From: Nocardia sp. NBC_00508
GTDB lineage: Bacteria; Actinomycetota; Actinomycetes; Mycobacteriales; Mycobacteriaceae
Length of the DNA stretch: 64,000 bases
Direction: 5' to 3'
Assembly (NCBI RefSeq): GCF_036346875.1
Contig: NZ_CP107852.1
Location: 558,001 to 622,000 of the forward strand
Numbering within the stretch: the first letter of the stretch is position 1; the number at the start of each line of letters is the position of its first letter. The notes under the pieces are model-generated. The model was not told the origin of the DNA. It did no database searches and was given only the letters and a program-made list of their open reading frames with translations. The position numbers and the translations under genes are program-made. This document shows positions 9,249-16,163 of this stretch, one piece after another.

Positions 9249-9278
9249 GTTACATACGTCCAGGTAATCTGCCAGGTC
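9249..9278 (-). promoter_or_regulatory. Conserved element upstream of first imine reductase gene
   Basis: On the minus strand this reads GACCT, 8 bases, then ACCTGGACGTATGTAAC, ending 80 bases before the start at 9168. The same arrangement with identical spacing lies before the paralogue at 10425. ACCT-N14-ACGT resembles a MerR-type dyad. The remaining intergenic DNA (9169-9577) shows no convincing gene. Confidence 0.55.
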
Positions 9279-9509
9279 GCGAGCGGCCCGCATGGGTGCG
9301 GTATGACGGGTGTCACCACCGGTACCAGAGGACGGCGAGCCCCGACCGAATGTCCGCTACCGGCTGATGAGCGAGGACACAAGGAAAGGTCGGATTCTCG
9401 AATACCAATCCGAGAGTGGGTCCCTCGAGGTGCGCTGGCTGGATCGTTGGATCGGATCCAGTCAGCGGGACAGAGGTCCCGGTGACCATGGTCGGCGGGC
9501 TCCAAGTTC

Positions 9510-9559
9510 TATACGGAACCGTATATATGGGTTTAAGCTCTGATTTGTACGCTACCGTA
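9510..9559. promoter_or_regulatory. Tandem operators before DUF6463-like gene
   Basis: A perfect 16-bp palindrome (TATACGG-AA-CCGTATA, 9510-9525) and a second related 12-mer, TACGCTACCGTA at 9548-9559, which matches TACGGAACCGTA (9512-9523) in 10 of 12 positions. Their centres are 36 bp apart, just before the ribosome site at 9567. Such sites are typical of TetR-family operators, but no regulator gene is adjacent. Confidence 0.6.
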
Positions 9560-9577
9560 TATATCTGGAGGGCCGCG

Positions 9578-10015
9578 ATGGAGCAGCGGAGCGCGAGTCG
9601 GATGATCAAGTGGGCCGGTTGGCTCATCACGCTGTTCGGGGCCGCGCACACGCTCGGCGCTTTGACGGTGGAGAAAGCCGCGCGTCACGCGGGAACCTGG
9701 TTCAGCGGGGGATTGTGGAGCGACGACCTCGCGGCGATGAGTTCGGCGAACAGCGCGTACTGGCTGAGTTTGGCCAGCTTCGGCGTGCCGCTCGTCGTGG
9801 TCGGCGTGATGGTGCTGTGGCTGGAACGTCGCGGCATCGCGCCGCCGACGTTCGTCGCGTGGACGCTCGGGGTCTGGACCGTGGGCGGCGCTGCGGTCCT
9901 CATGTTCACGCCCTGGCCGATCCTCCTGCTCGCCAGCGTCCTGCTGCTGGTCGGATCACGCCGCGCCGCCCGTCACGACGAGCAGCCCACCCCAGCCGAG
10001 TTTCGACGAGCGTGA
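9578..10015 (+). CDS. DUF6463-like membrane protein
   Basis: 145 residues with four predicted TM helices: 'MIKWAGWLITLFGAAHTLGAL', 'AYWLSLASFGVPLVVVGVMVLWL', 'PTFVAWTLGVWTVGGAAVL' and 'WPILLLASVLLLVG'. The N-terminal 'G..HT.GAL' pattern and overall plan match DUF6463-type actinomycete membrane proteins of unknown role. Start ATG 9578 follows GGAGGG at 9567-9572; a longer frame from 9416 would run through the operator sites. Two palindromic operators directly upstream suggest induction by a small molecule through an unlinked TetR regulator. It lies between the two imine-reductase genes. Confidence 0.72.
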   Translation: MEQRSASRMIKWAGWLITLFGAAHTLGALTVEKAARHAGTWFSGGLWSDDLAAMSSANSAYWLSLASFGVPLVVVGVMVLWLERRGIAPPTFVAWTLGVWTVGGAAVLMFTPWPILLLASVLLLVGSRRAARHDEQPTPAEFRRA

Positions 10016-10424
10016 ACACAAGACGTGCGTGAATACGGACCGCGCGCTATCGCTCCGTTTACGGACGGCTCGCCTACGTGAGTGTCCTTTGGTTTCCATC
10101 GGGTCGAAGACCGCTCCGCGACACAGCTGTTCGCCACGTACGGCATCCGAACAACTGCTCATCCTCTATGGATTCAGGACCGCGGCTGATCCACGCCTGC
10201 ACCGCCTGAGCAGCCGTGTCGGGGCCGCCGGCGCACACCTCGAAATCGTCGTGGTCGATGGTGATCCACACCACTGCCGTGGGTTTCCGCGGCGTTCTGA
10301 CCTTGTCCCAAACCTGGAGGTAAGTAACCGGGACCCGAAGTGCGGTCTTCCCGACGTGGCCAGCGGCAGTCACCATCGAGTCCGGCGCCGACACGATCTG
10401 CACAACCGTATTCGAAGGGACGAA
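10016..10424. other. Intergenic region, no convincing gene
   Basis: Between the DUF6463-like gene and the second imine-reductase gene. It carries the conserved element at 10299-10328 and little else that I can name. A GTG-started antisense frame (10403 to 10074) has GC-rich third positions but no ribosome site and no recognisable domain, so I do not call it a gene. Confidence 0.5.
10299..10328 (+). promoter_or_regulatory. Conserved element upstream of second imine reductase gene
   Basis: GACCT, 8 bases, then ACCTGGAGGTAAGTAAC, ending 96 bases before the start at 10425. The 17-mer agrees with its counterpart before the other paralogue at 15 of 17 positions, in the same orientation relative to the gene. 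ACCT-N14-AGGT forms a dyad like those bound by MerR-family activators. Confidence 0.55.
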
Positions 10425-11327
10425 ATGATGTCTCAGTCAGCTGGTTCGGTGACGGTCATGGGGCTGGGGTCGATGGGACAGGCGATGGTCCGGTCGTTGT
10501 GCGCTTCCGGCACGAAGGTGACCGTATGGAACCGCAGCCCCGAAAAAGCCGGCGCTGTGGTGGAATTCGGCGCCGTGCGAGCGGATACCGTGGGACAGGC
10601 TTTGAGTGCCGGCGAGGTGATCGTCCTCAGCCTGACCGACTACCCCGCCATGTACGACGTGCTCGAGCCCGTGGCCGAGCACCTGGCGGGCAAGACGATC
10701 GTCAACCTCTCGTCGGACTCGCCGGAAAGCACACGCAAGGCCGGGGCATGGATTCGTGCACGTGGTGGTCGATTCCTCGCCGGCGGAGTCATGGCCGACA
10801 GCGATGGCGTGGGGAGTTCAGCCGCCTATATCTTCTACAGCGGCCCTCGTGACGTCTTCGCCGCATGTGCCGACGCGCTCCGGCCGCTGGGCCGACCAGA
10901 GTACCTCGGCGAGGACGATGGGATCGCACAGCTCTACTACCAGGCGGTCCTGGCAATGTTCCTGCCCGGGCTGCTCGCGTTCGAGCAGGCACTGGCCATG
11001 ATCGATCGATCCGGCGAATCGATCGAACGATTCCTGCCGTACGCGCAACGGTCGATGGGCGATATGGCGGATCTGTATGCCGCGGTGGCCGCTATGGCCG
11101 CCACCGGCGGATGGCGCGATATCGCACATCTGCGGATGATGGCAGCAGGCGCGCAGCATGTCGTCCAGACCGCCACGGCTGCCGGAGTAGACACGGCGTT
11201 GGCGCACGCCGTGCGGACCTACTGGCATCGGGCCCTGACCGAAAGTGAGCGAACCGGTGTACCGGTATCGACCTTCCAGCTACTTCGAGGCGAAACCAGC
11301 AGCCTGAACAAACCGGAATACCGCTGA
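10425..11327 (+). CDS. NAD(P)-dependent imine reductase-like oxidoreductase (paralogue)
   Basis: 300 residues with the Rossmann motif GLGSMG near residues 13-18, the NADPH-type 'VTVWNRSPEKAGAV' segment and a helical C-terminal half, as in imine reductases. Start at ATG 10425 (a second ATG follows at 10428) with GAAGGGA upstream; the frame extends to 10029 without a better start. It is clearly related to the gene ending at 8278. The position usually held by the catalytic residue differs between family members, so the reaction cannot be fixed. Presence of two copies with a shared upstream element suggests one regulon. Confidence 0.85.
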   Translation: MMSQSAGSVTVMGLGSMGQAMVRSLCASGTKVTVWNRSPEKAGAVVEFGAVRADTVGQALSAGEVIVLSLTDYPAMYDVLEPVAEHLAGKTIVNLSSDSPESTRKAGAWIRARGGRFLAGGVMADSDGVGSSAAYIFYSGPRDVFAACADALRPLGRPEYLGEDDGIAQLYYQAVLAMFLPGLLAFEQALAMIDRSGESIERFLPYAQRSMGDMADLYAAVAAMAATGGWRDIAHLRMMAAGAQHVVQTATAAGVDTALAHAVRTYWHRALTESERTGVPVSTFQLLRGETSSLNKPEYR

Positions 11328-11437
11328 TCGTGCTTGCCCGTGGCGGGACGACGATCCGGACTGCCGATTTGCGTGCCACGCACAGGTAGGACAGCGGACC
11401 GCAGCCTATGGCGCATTCCGATCTCACCGATATTGAC

Positions 11438-11457
11438 AGGCAAGTGACTACTTGCCT
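11438..11457. promoter_or_regulatory. ArsR-type operator
   Basis: AGGCAAGT and ACTTGCCT, perfect 8-bp arms around a 4-base centre, end 12 bases before the ArsR start. Position and symmetry fit autoregulation of the regulator and the VOC gene behind it. Confidence 0.65.
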
Positions 11458-11468
11458 ATTGTTGGCCC

Positions 11469-11756
11469 ATGGGCGATATCTTCAAGGCCCTCGCCGATCC
11501 CACCCGGCGGACCATTCTCGACGAGCTCACCGAGCGCGACGGTCAGACTCTGTTCGAGATCTGCGTCCGCCTGACGAGTCGACATCAGCTCAACCTGACC
11601 CGGCAGGCCGTATCCCAGCATCTGGCAGTGCTGGAGGAGGCGGGGCTGATCACGACGCGCAAGCAGGGGCGGTACAAGTTCCACCACCTCGACACCACTC
11701 CCCTGGCCGCCATCTTCGAGCGGTGGCCGGTCGGCAGGAAAGGACAAGCACCGTGA
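11469..11756 (+). CDS. ArsR-family winged-helix regulator
   Basis: 95 residues with the ArsR fold: 'IFKALADPTRRTILDEL', recognition helix 'NLTRQAVSQHLAVLEEAGLI' and a wing 'TTRKQGRYKFHHLD'. There are no metal-binding cysteine pairs; the single Cys32 in 'FEICVRL' is not a metal site by itself. This is the non-metal type often paired with VOC or SRPBCC genes. The GTGA overlap with the next gene couples their translation. It probably binds the palindrome at 11438-11457 and represses its own operon. Confidence 0.92.
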   Translation: MGDIFKALADPTRRTILDELTERDGQTLFEICVRLTSRHQLNLTRQAVSQHLAVLEEAGLITTRKQGRYKFHHLDTTPLAAIFERWPVGRKGQAP

Positions 11757-12139
11757 AGATCTATGTCACCAGCGTGTTCGTCGACGACCAGCAGAAGGCC
11801 CTCGACTTCTACACCGAGGTGCTCGGCTTCACCAAGAAGCACGACATCCCGCTGGGCGAGGCCCGGTGGCTGACGGTCGTCTCACCGGAGGACCCCGAGG
11901 GCACAGAACTGCTGCTCGAGCCGGACGGACACCCCGCAGTCAAGCCGTACAAGGAAGGACTGGTCGCCGACGGCATTCCGGCCACGTCGTTCCAGGTCAC
12001 CGATGTGCAGGCGGAATACGAGCGGCTGCGCGGGCTGGGGGTGACGTTCACGCAGGAACCGATGGCGGCAGGGACGGTGACCATGGCGGTCTTCGACGAC
12101 ACCTGCGGGAACCTGATCCAGATCATCACCCCGGCCTGA
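11753..12139 (+). CDS. VOC-family (glyoxalase-like) protein
   Basis: 128 residues, one vicinal-oxygen-chelate domain with the usual two beta-alpha-beta-beta-beta halves: 'KIYVTSVFVDDQQKALDFYTEVLGF' at the N-terminus and 'FDDTCGNLIQII' at the C-terminus. The GTG at 11753 overlaps the ArsR stop (GTGA). ArsR-VOC pairs are common in actinomycetes and the VOC member is usually assigned to resistance or detoxification, without a known substrate. Only part of the classical metal set is evident, so catalytic activity is uncertain. Confidence 0.88.
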   Translation: MKIYVTSVFVDDQQKALDFYTEVLGFTKKHDIPLGEARWLTVVSPEDPEGTELLLEPDGHPAVKPYKEGLVADGIPATSFQVTDVQAEYERLRGLGVTFTQEPMAAGTVTMAVFDDTCGNLIQIITPA

Positions 12140-12203
12140 TCTCCAGCAGACCGATCAGGAATCGAGAAGCGCCGGTCACCGAGCAGCGCATAGCGTTACT
12201 GCC

Positions 12204-12851
12204 ATGAACATCACCACTGATCAGAGCACTGTCGAGTCCGTCATCCTCGAGGTGTCCGACCCCGCGGCCGCCGCGGCCTTCTACGCCGCCGCGTTCGGCC
12301 TCGGCGACAAGGTGCGCGTGCGCGCCTCCGAGGCGCCGACGACCGGCTTTCGCGGCTTCATACTTTCGCTCGTGGTGTCTCAGCCGAGCACCGTCGACAG
12401 CCTCATCGGCACCGCCCTCGACGCAGGCGCGACGACGCTGAAGCCTGCCAAGAAGAGCTTCTGGGGCTACGGCGGCGTCGTCCAGGCTCCGGACGGGGCG
12501 ATCTGGAAGATCGCGACGTCGTCGAAGAAGGACACCGGCCCGGCCACCCGGGAGGTCGACGATTTCGTGGTGCTCCTCGGGGTCGACAACGTCAAGGCGA
12601 CCAAGCAGTTCTACGTCGACCGCGGTCTGGCCGTGGCGAAGAGCTTCGGCAGCAAGTACGTCGAGTTCGACGCTTCACCGTCTTCGGTCAAGCTGGCGCT
12701 CTACGGGCGCCGCGCCGCCGCCAAGGACGCCGGCGTCGCACCGGAGGGCGCCGGGTCGCACCGGATCATCATCGGCGGCGATATCGGGTCCTTTGCCGAC
12801 CTGGACGGGTTCGCGTGGGAGGTCGCCCCGGACAAGGATCTGAAATCCTGA
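12204..12851 (+). CDS. Two-domain VOC-family protein
   Basis: 215 residues with two VOC-like halves: 'VESVILEVSDPAAAAAFYAAAFGL' early and 'VDDFVVLLGVDNVKATKQFYVDRGLAV' from about residue 115. Proteins of this shape are annotated as glyoxalases or bleomycin-resistance-like proteins. It follows the first VOC gene by 64 bases on the same strand and may be co-transcribed. The C-terminus is rich in lysine ('PDKDLKS'). No ligand can be assigned. Confidence 0.8.
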   Translation: MNITTDQSTVESVILEVSDPAAAAAFYAAAFGLGDKVRVRASEAPTTGFRGFILSLVVSQPSTVDSLIGTALDAGATTLKPAKKSFWGYGGVVQAPDGAIWKIATSSKKDTGPATREVDDFVVLLGVDNVKATKQFYVDRGLAVAKSFGSKYVEFDASPSSVKLALYGRRAAAKDAGVAPEGAGSHRIIIGGDIGSFADLDGFAWEVAPDKDLKS

Positions 12852-12909
12852 TCCGAACCCGATCACGCCGGGCGACGGCCCGGCGAGAGATCGAGGCTAG
12901 GCTTCCGGC

Positions 12910-13557
12910 ATGAGCACGGCGCAGTCCGACAGCCTTCCCGGTCGACGGGAGAAGCGACGACTGCGGTCACAGCTCGCCTGGTATTTGTTCCTCGCCTGCA
13001 CAGTTGCGTCTTGCCTGGGGGCACTCGTCCGGGCCAGTGCCCCAGATGGCACCGAGTCGTTGCTGTTGTGGTTGTTCTTGATCAGCGTGGCGTTCGGGTT
13101 GTTCTGCGTGATCGTCGGCTACCTGACCCGGGTAGTCGTATCCCGGCGGCTTCGGGTACCCGAGTTCAGTCCCCTGCTTGCGCCTGCGCTGGTGGTGGCG
13201 TTCACGGTAGCTGCCTGGAGCGCAGACCTACCGATCGCTGTGCGCTGGTACTTCTCGGCGCACAGCTTCGATGATGCCGCACAGCAGGTGCGCGACGGTG
13301 TCGATCCGCGGACGTTCGAAGGTCACCGGCTCGGCCTCTACCGCATTGACAGTGCGGACCGCTTCGACCGGGGTATCTACTTCAGGACCAGCCCCATAGC
13401 GCGCAACTGCTCGAGCGGGGGCGGAGGGTTCGCCCAGCTTACCGGCGCGCCTCCCCCGCATGGCGCATTCCATCACCTGAATGGTGGCTGGCATTGGTTC
13501 TGTCTCGACAGTGGCGGGTTGAAAGTGCCAGACCATCCCATCGGGGGATCGCGCTAG
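12910..13557 (+). CDS. Hypothetical membrane protein
   Basis: 215 residues. A basic N-terminus ('RREKRRLRSQ') precedes three predicted TM helices at about 22-43, 50-72 and 88-107. A soluble, probably extracytoplasmic C-terminal region of about 100 residues follows, with two Cys that could pair ('RNCSSGGGG' and 'HWFCLDS'). I do not recognise the family. It is 58 bases after the VOC gene and may be a separate unit. Confidence 0.7.
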   Translation: MSTAQSDSLPGRREKRRLRSQLAWYLFLACTVASCLGALVRASAPDGTESLLLWLFLISVAFGLFCVIVGYLTRVVVSRRLRVPEFSPLLAPALVVAFTVAAWSADLPIAVRWYFSAHSFDDAAQQVRDGVDPRTFEGHRLGLYRIDSADRFDRGIYFRTSPIARNCSSGGGGFAQLTGAPPPHGAFHHLNGGWHWFCLDSGGLKVPDHPIGGSR

Positions 13558-13565
13558 CCGACCTA

Positions 13566-13838
13566 TCACCAACGAACCCTGGTGATGTCAATATTCGCCT
13601 GTACCAACGTCTTCGGATCGCAGGCGGTGTCGAGATCCCACCGGTAGGCGGTGTCACAGACGACCTTGGTTCGGCAGCTCGGGGCCCGCGCGGCTTCGGC
13701 TTCCTCGCGGCTGTAGGAGATCTTTCCGGCTATGCGCTCGGCATGACGTCTCCTCAGCGTCGAGGATTCCGGTGGAGCCGCTCGGCGGCGGTGCGCGCGG
13801 GATCGCCGACCAGCGTTGTCCAAAGGTGGCGTTTTCAT
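13566..13838 (-). CDS. Small ORF of uncertain reality
   Basis: A 90-residue frame ending 'DPKTLVQANIDITRVRW'. The second half has plausible protein character (strand-like hydrophobic alternation, two Cys) while the N-terminal 30 residues are arginine-rich and look like shadow translation. It may be the 3' remnant of a longer lost gene. No ribosome site supports the first ATG. The stretch 13558-13860 otherwise shows nothing. Confidence 0.25.
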   Translation of the reverse strand: MKTPPLDNAGRRSRAHRRRAAPPESSTLRRRHAERIAGKISYSREEAEAARAPSCRTKVVCDTAYRWDLDTACDPKTLVQANIDITRVRW

Positions 13839-13860
13839 TGCCCGCAGAAGGCGGCAACTC

Positions 13861-14835
13861 TCAGGATGACACCCCGTAGCAGGTGGCGATCGCGGCGGCG
13901 CGGTTGCGCAGGGAGGTGCGCAACCACTGCGGGGCCAGGGCTTCCGCGTTCGTGGCGAGCTGCCACACCGCCCATTCGGCGTGTCTCGGATCTTGGAAGG
14001 TCACCTCCATCCGCAGCCAGCCGTCTGCGTCGGCTGCTTCGTCGCGGACGGCCAGCGCGGTGCCCACCAGGTCCTCCCGCCGTGCCGGGTGCACCCGTAC
14101 CAGCACGGTGACTTGGTCGCCGCCGGTCCGGAACTGCGTGCTGCGTTCCTGCCAGGCCCGGTCCAGATCGACCCGGTCCGGTCGCTGTGCGGGTTCGGGG
14201 AGTTCCTCCGCCGCCAAGACCCGGGACAGCCGGTAGGTGCGGTCCGCGCCAGACCTCGTGGCCAGCAAGTAGCCCTGGTCGCGTACGGTGACCAGCCCGA
14301 TCGGGTCCACCGTGCGCCACTTCGGGGTCTGGTCGACAGCCGCGTAGTGGATGCGCAGCTTGTGGCCGGCGAACACCGCGCGCCGGACCTCGGTCACTAT
14401 GGCGTCGGGCACCTCCTCAGCGACCAGCCGGCGCGAGAGGAGGTCGGCCTCCGGGTCGACGAGGAATCGCTGGGCCGCGCCGGCCGCGGTGGCCCGAGAG
14501 CTCTCGGGTAGCGCGTCGACCACCTTGCGCATGGCCGAAGCGAGCGCCGAGCCGAGGCCGAATGCCTGCCCACCACGCCGTGATCCGGCGACCAGCAGGG
14601 CAAGTGCCTCGTCGTGATTCAGTCCGGTGAGCTCGGTCTGGAAACCGGGCAACAATGCGAAACCGCCGTGCCGGCCGCGTTCGGCGTAGACCGGGACGCC
14701 GGCCGCGGACAGCGCCTCGATGTCGCGCAGCACGGTGCGGGTGGATACCTCCAGCTCGCGGGCCAGCGTGGCCGCGGACAGCCGACCGTGCCGGCGCAGC
14801 AGCAGCACCAGCGAGACCAACCGGTCAGCTCGCAT
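13861..14835 (-). CDS. WYL-domain (YafY-type) transcriptional regulator
   Basis: 324 residues: an N-terminal DeoR/HTH_11 winged helix (1-60; 'LSAATLARELEVSTRTVLRDIEAL'), a middle WYL domain (about 140-225; 'LRIHYAAVDQTPKWRTVDPIGLV' and 'GYLLATRSGADRTYRLSRV') and a WCX-type C-terminal region ending at 324. WYL proteins sense ligands, often nucleic acids or nucleotides. It begins 10 bases from a 41-bp perfect palindrome that also precedes the divergent RidA gene, so it very probably controls both itself and that gene. Confidence 0.92.
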   Translation of the reverse strand: MRADRLVSLVLLLRRHGRLSAATLARELEVSTRTVLRDIEALSAAGVPVYAERGRHGGFALLPGFQTELTGLNHDEALALLVAGSRRGGQAFGLGSALASAMRKVVDALPESSRATAAGAAQRFLVDPEADLLSRRLVAEEVPDAIVTEVRRAVFAGHKLRIHYAAVDQTPKWRTVDPIGLVTVRDQGYLLATRSGADRTYRLSRVLAAEELPEPAQRPDRVDLDRAWQERSTQFRTGGDQVTVLVRVHPARREDLVGTALAVRDEAADADGWLRMEVTFQDPRHAEWAVWQLATNAEALAPQWLRTSLRNRAAAIATCYGVSS

Positions 14836-14845
14836 ACGAAAATTA

Positions 14846-14886
14846 TGTCAGCAATACACGACACAAGGTGTCGTGTATTGCTGACA
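14846..14886. promoter_or_regulatory. 41-bp perfect palindrome between WYL regulator and RidA gene
   Basis: Two perfect 19-bp arms (14846-14864 and 14868-14886) around a 3-base centre AAG. The outer half begins TGTCAGCAATACACGACAC. It spans almost the whole 62-bp divergent promoter, so one dimeric regulator could shut off both genes. It could also extrude as a hairpin in mRNA or DNA. Confidence 0.8.
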
Positions 14887-14897
14887 GGCTGACCAGC

Positions 14898-15365
14898 ATG
14901 ACAAAGAAGATGGCTACCGAGCCGATGGACGTACGTACTCTCGATGAATCGGCCGGAGCTGATGGGGCCATGGAACGGGCAACGGTCAACCCGTGGACGT
15001 GGTCGGTGGAGATGGGGTACAGCCAAGGCGAGATCGTCTCCGGGCACACCCGGACGCTGTACTGCTCCGGGCAGACCGCGATGAGCGGCGACGGCAAGCC
15101 CCAACATGCCGGTGACATGGCCGCGCAGTTGGCGCTGAGCGTCGACAACCTGGAGGCCATTCTCAGCGAGGCCGGCATGTCCCTCGCGAACCTCGTCCGG
15201 CTCAACGTCTACACCACCGACGTCGATCTGCTTTTCCAGCACTACGGCGTGCTGGCGTCGCGGTTGGGCGCCGCCGGGGTGGCACCGACCACCACGATGC
15301 TCGGGGTGACACGGCTGGCGATCCCCGGCCTGATGGTCGAGCTCGAGGGGACCGCCGTCGCGTGA
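14898..15365 (+). CDS. RidA/YjgF-family protein
   Basis: About 155 residues from ATG 14898, or 131 from the ATG at 14970, which is closer to the usual family length. The RidA core is clear: 'RTLYCSGQTAMSGDGKPQHAGDMAAQLALSVDNLEAILSEAG', then 'LVRLNVYTTDVDLLFQHYGVLASRL' and a C-terminal 'LAIPGLMVELEGTAVA'. In catalytic RidA a conserved Arg deaminates enamine/imine intermediates; here 'VRLNVYTTD' supplies the Arg. Divergent from the WYL regulator and sharing its palindrome. A role in reactive-imine clearance is a family inference. Confidence 0.85.
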   Translation: MTKKMATEPMDVRTLDESAGADGAMERATVNPWTWSVEMGYSQGEIVSGHTRTLYCSGQTAMSGDGKPQHAGDMAAQLALSVDNLEAILSEAGMSLANLVRLNVYTTDVDLLFQHYGVLASRLGAAGVAPTTTMLGVTRLAIPGLMVELEGTAVA

Positions 15366-15427
15366 TGCGACCTCGCCGCCTCTGCCGGTCGAACCGGCAC
15401 GAGTAGCAGGCAGGTGGGTGCTTTCCG

Positions 15428-15913
15428 GTGCTCAGAATAGTGACAATCGGCGTCTACGGTTTCACGGCCGGAGCCTTCCTCGACAAGCTCACCGGCGCGG
15501 GCGTGGGGTCGCTGCTCGACCTCCGCCAGCGCCGCGGCGTCCGGGGCCCCGACTACTCCTGGGCGAACTCGGCGCGGCTCCAGCGCGCGCTCGCCGCGGC
15601 GGACATCGGCTACCGGCACGTGAAGGAACTGGCGCCGACAACCGAGCTGCGCCAGCTCCAGTACCGCGAGGACGACCGCCAGGGCGTGGGCAAGCGCAAC
15701 CGCATCGCGCTGGCGCCCGAGTACGCCGAGCGCTACACCCGTGAGATCCTCGACCCGTTCGACCTCGGCGCGCTCGTGGCCGAGCTTCCGAGCGACTCGG
15801 CGACCGTCCTTTTCTGTGTCGAACGCGATCCGGAGGCATGCCACCGCTCGCTCGTGGCGGCGCGCCTGCGCGCCGAGCATGGCCTGCCAGTCACGAACCT
15901 CCGACCGGGCTGA
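15428..15913 (+). CDS. DUF488-family protein
   Basis: 161 residues matching DUF488: N-terminal 'IVTIGVYGFTAGAFLDKL', 'LLDLRQRRGVRGPDYSWA', a central 'YRHVKELAPT' and the C-terminal 'VLFCVERDPEACHRSLVAARL', the hallmark Cys-Glu...CHR motif of the family. The biochemical role is unknown; a nuclease or DNA-damage role has been proposed for relatives. Start is the GTG at 15428 with TTTCCGG upstream. Alone on its transcript. The 250 bases after it hold no gene I can support. Confidence 0.85.
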   Translation: MLRIVTIGVYGFTAGAFLDKLTGAGVGSLLDLRQRRGVRGPDYSWANSARLQRALAAADIGYRHVKELAPTTELRQLQYREDDRQGVGKRNRIALAPEYAERYTREILDPFDLGALVAELPSDSATVLFCVERDPEACHRSLVAARLRAEHGLPVTNLRPG

Positions 15914-16163
15914 GCCATGCCCATCACCGGCGTTCGTGGAGTGGCTGACGGGCCCTCACGCGGCTGGGTCACCGACCCCGCGTACAGGCTCACCGCGAAT
16001 CTCGTGTCGGGCGTGGATATGCGGCACCTGGTATAGCGGGCCGGCGAGTCAGCAACTTCCTGCGAAGTCGAGTAGCGGACTACGCGCGTCATCTGAATTC
16101 GGGTGCGTCAGGCTCGAATCGTCCAGTTCATGCGTCTCGATCTGGAGAGCGGGGCGATAACCC

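Noticed and set aside
9310..9543. 77-residue plus-strand frame between imine-reductase and DUF6463-like genes
   Set aside because: It runs through the tandem operator palindrome and has no ribosome site or known family; a remnant is possible but unsupported.
10074..10403. 109-residue antisense frame with GC-rich third positions
   Set aside because: It starts at GTG with no ribosome site, has no domain, and overlaps the conserved promoter-like element before the imine-reductase gene. High GC alone keeps such frames open.
15914..16163. Possible short gene between DUF488 and TIR genes
   Set aside because: No frame combines a start signal with plausible composition.
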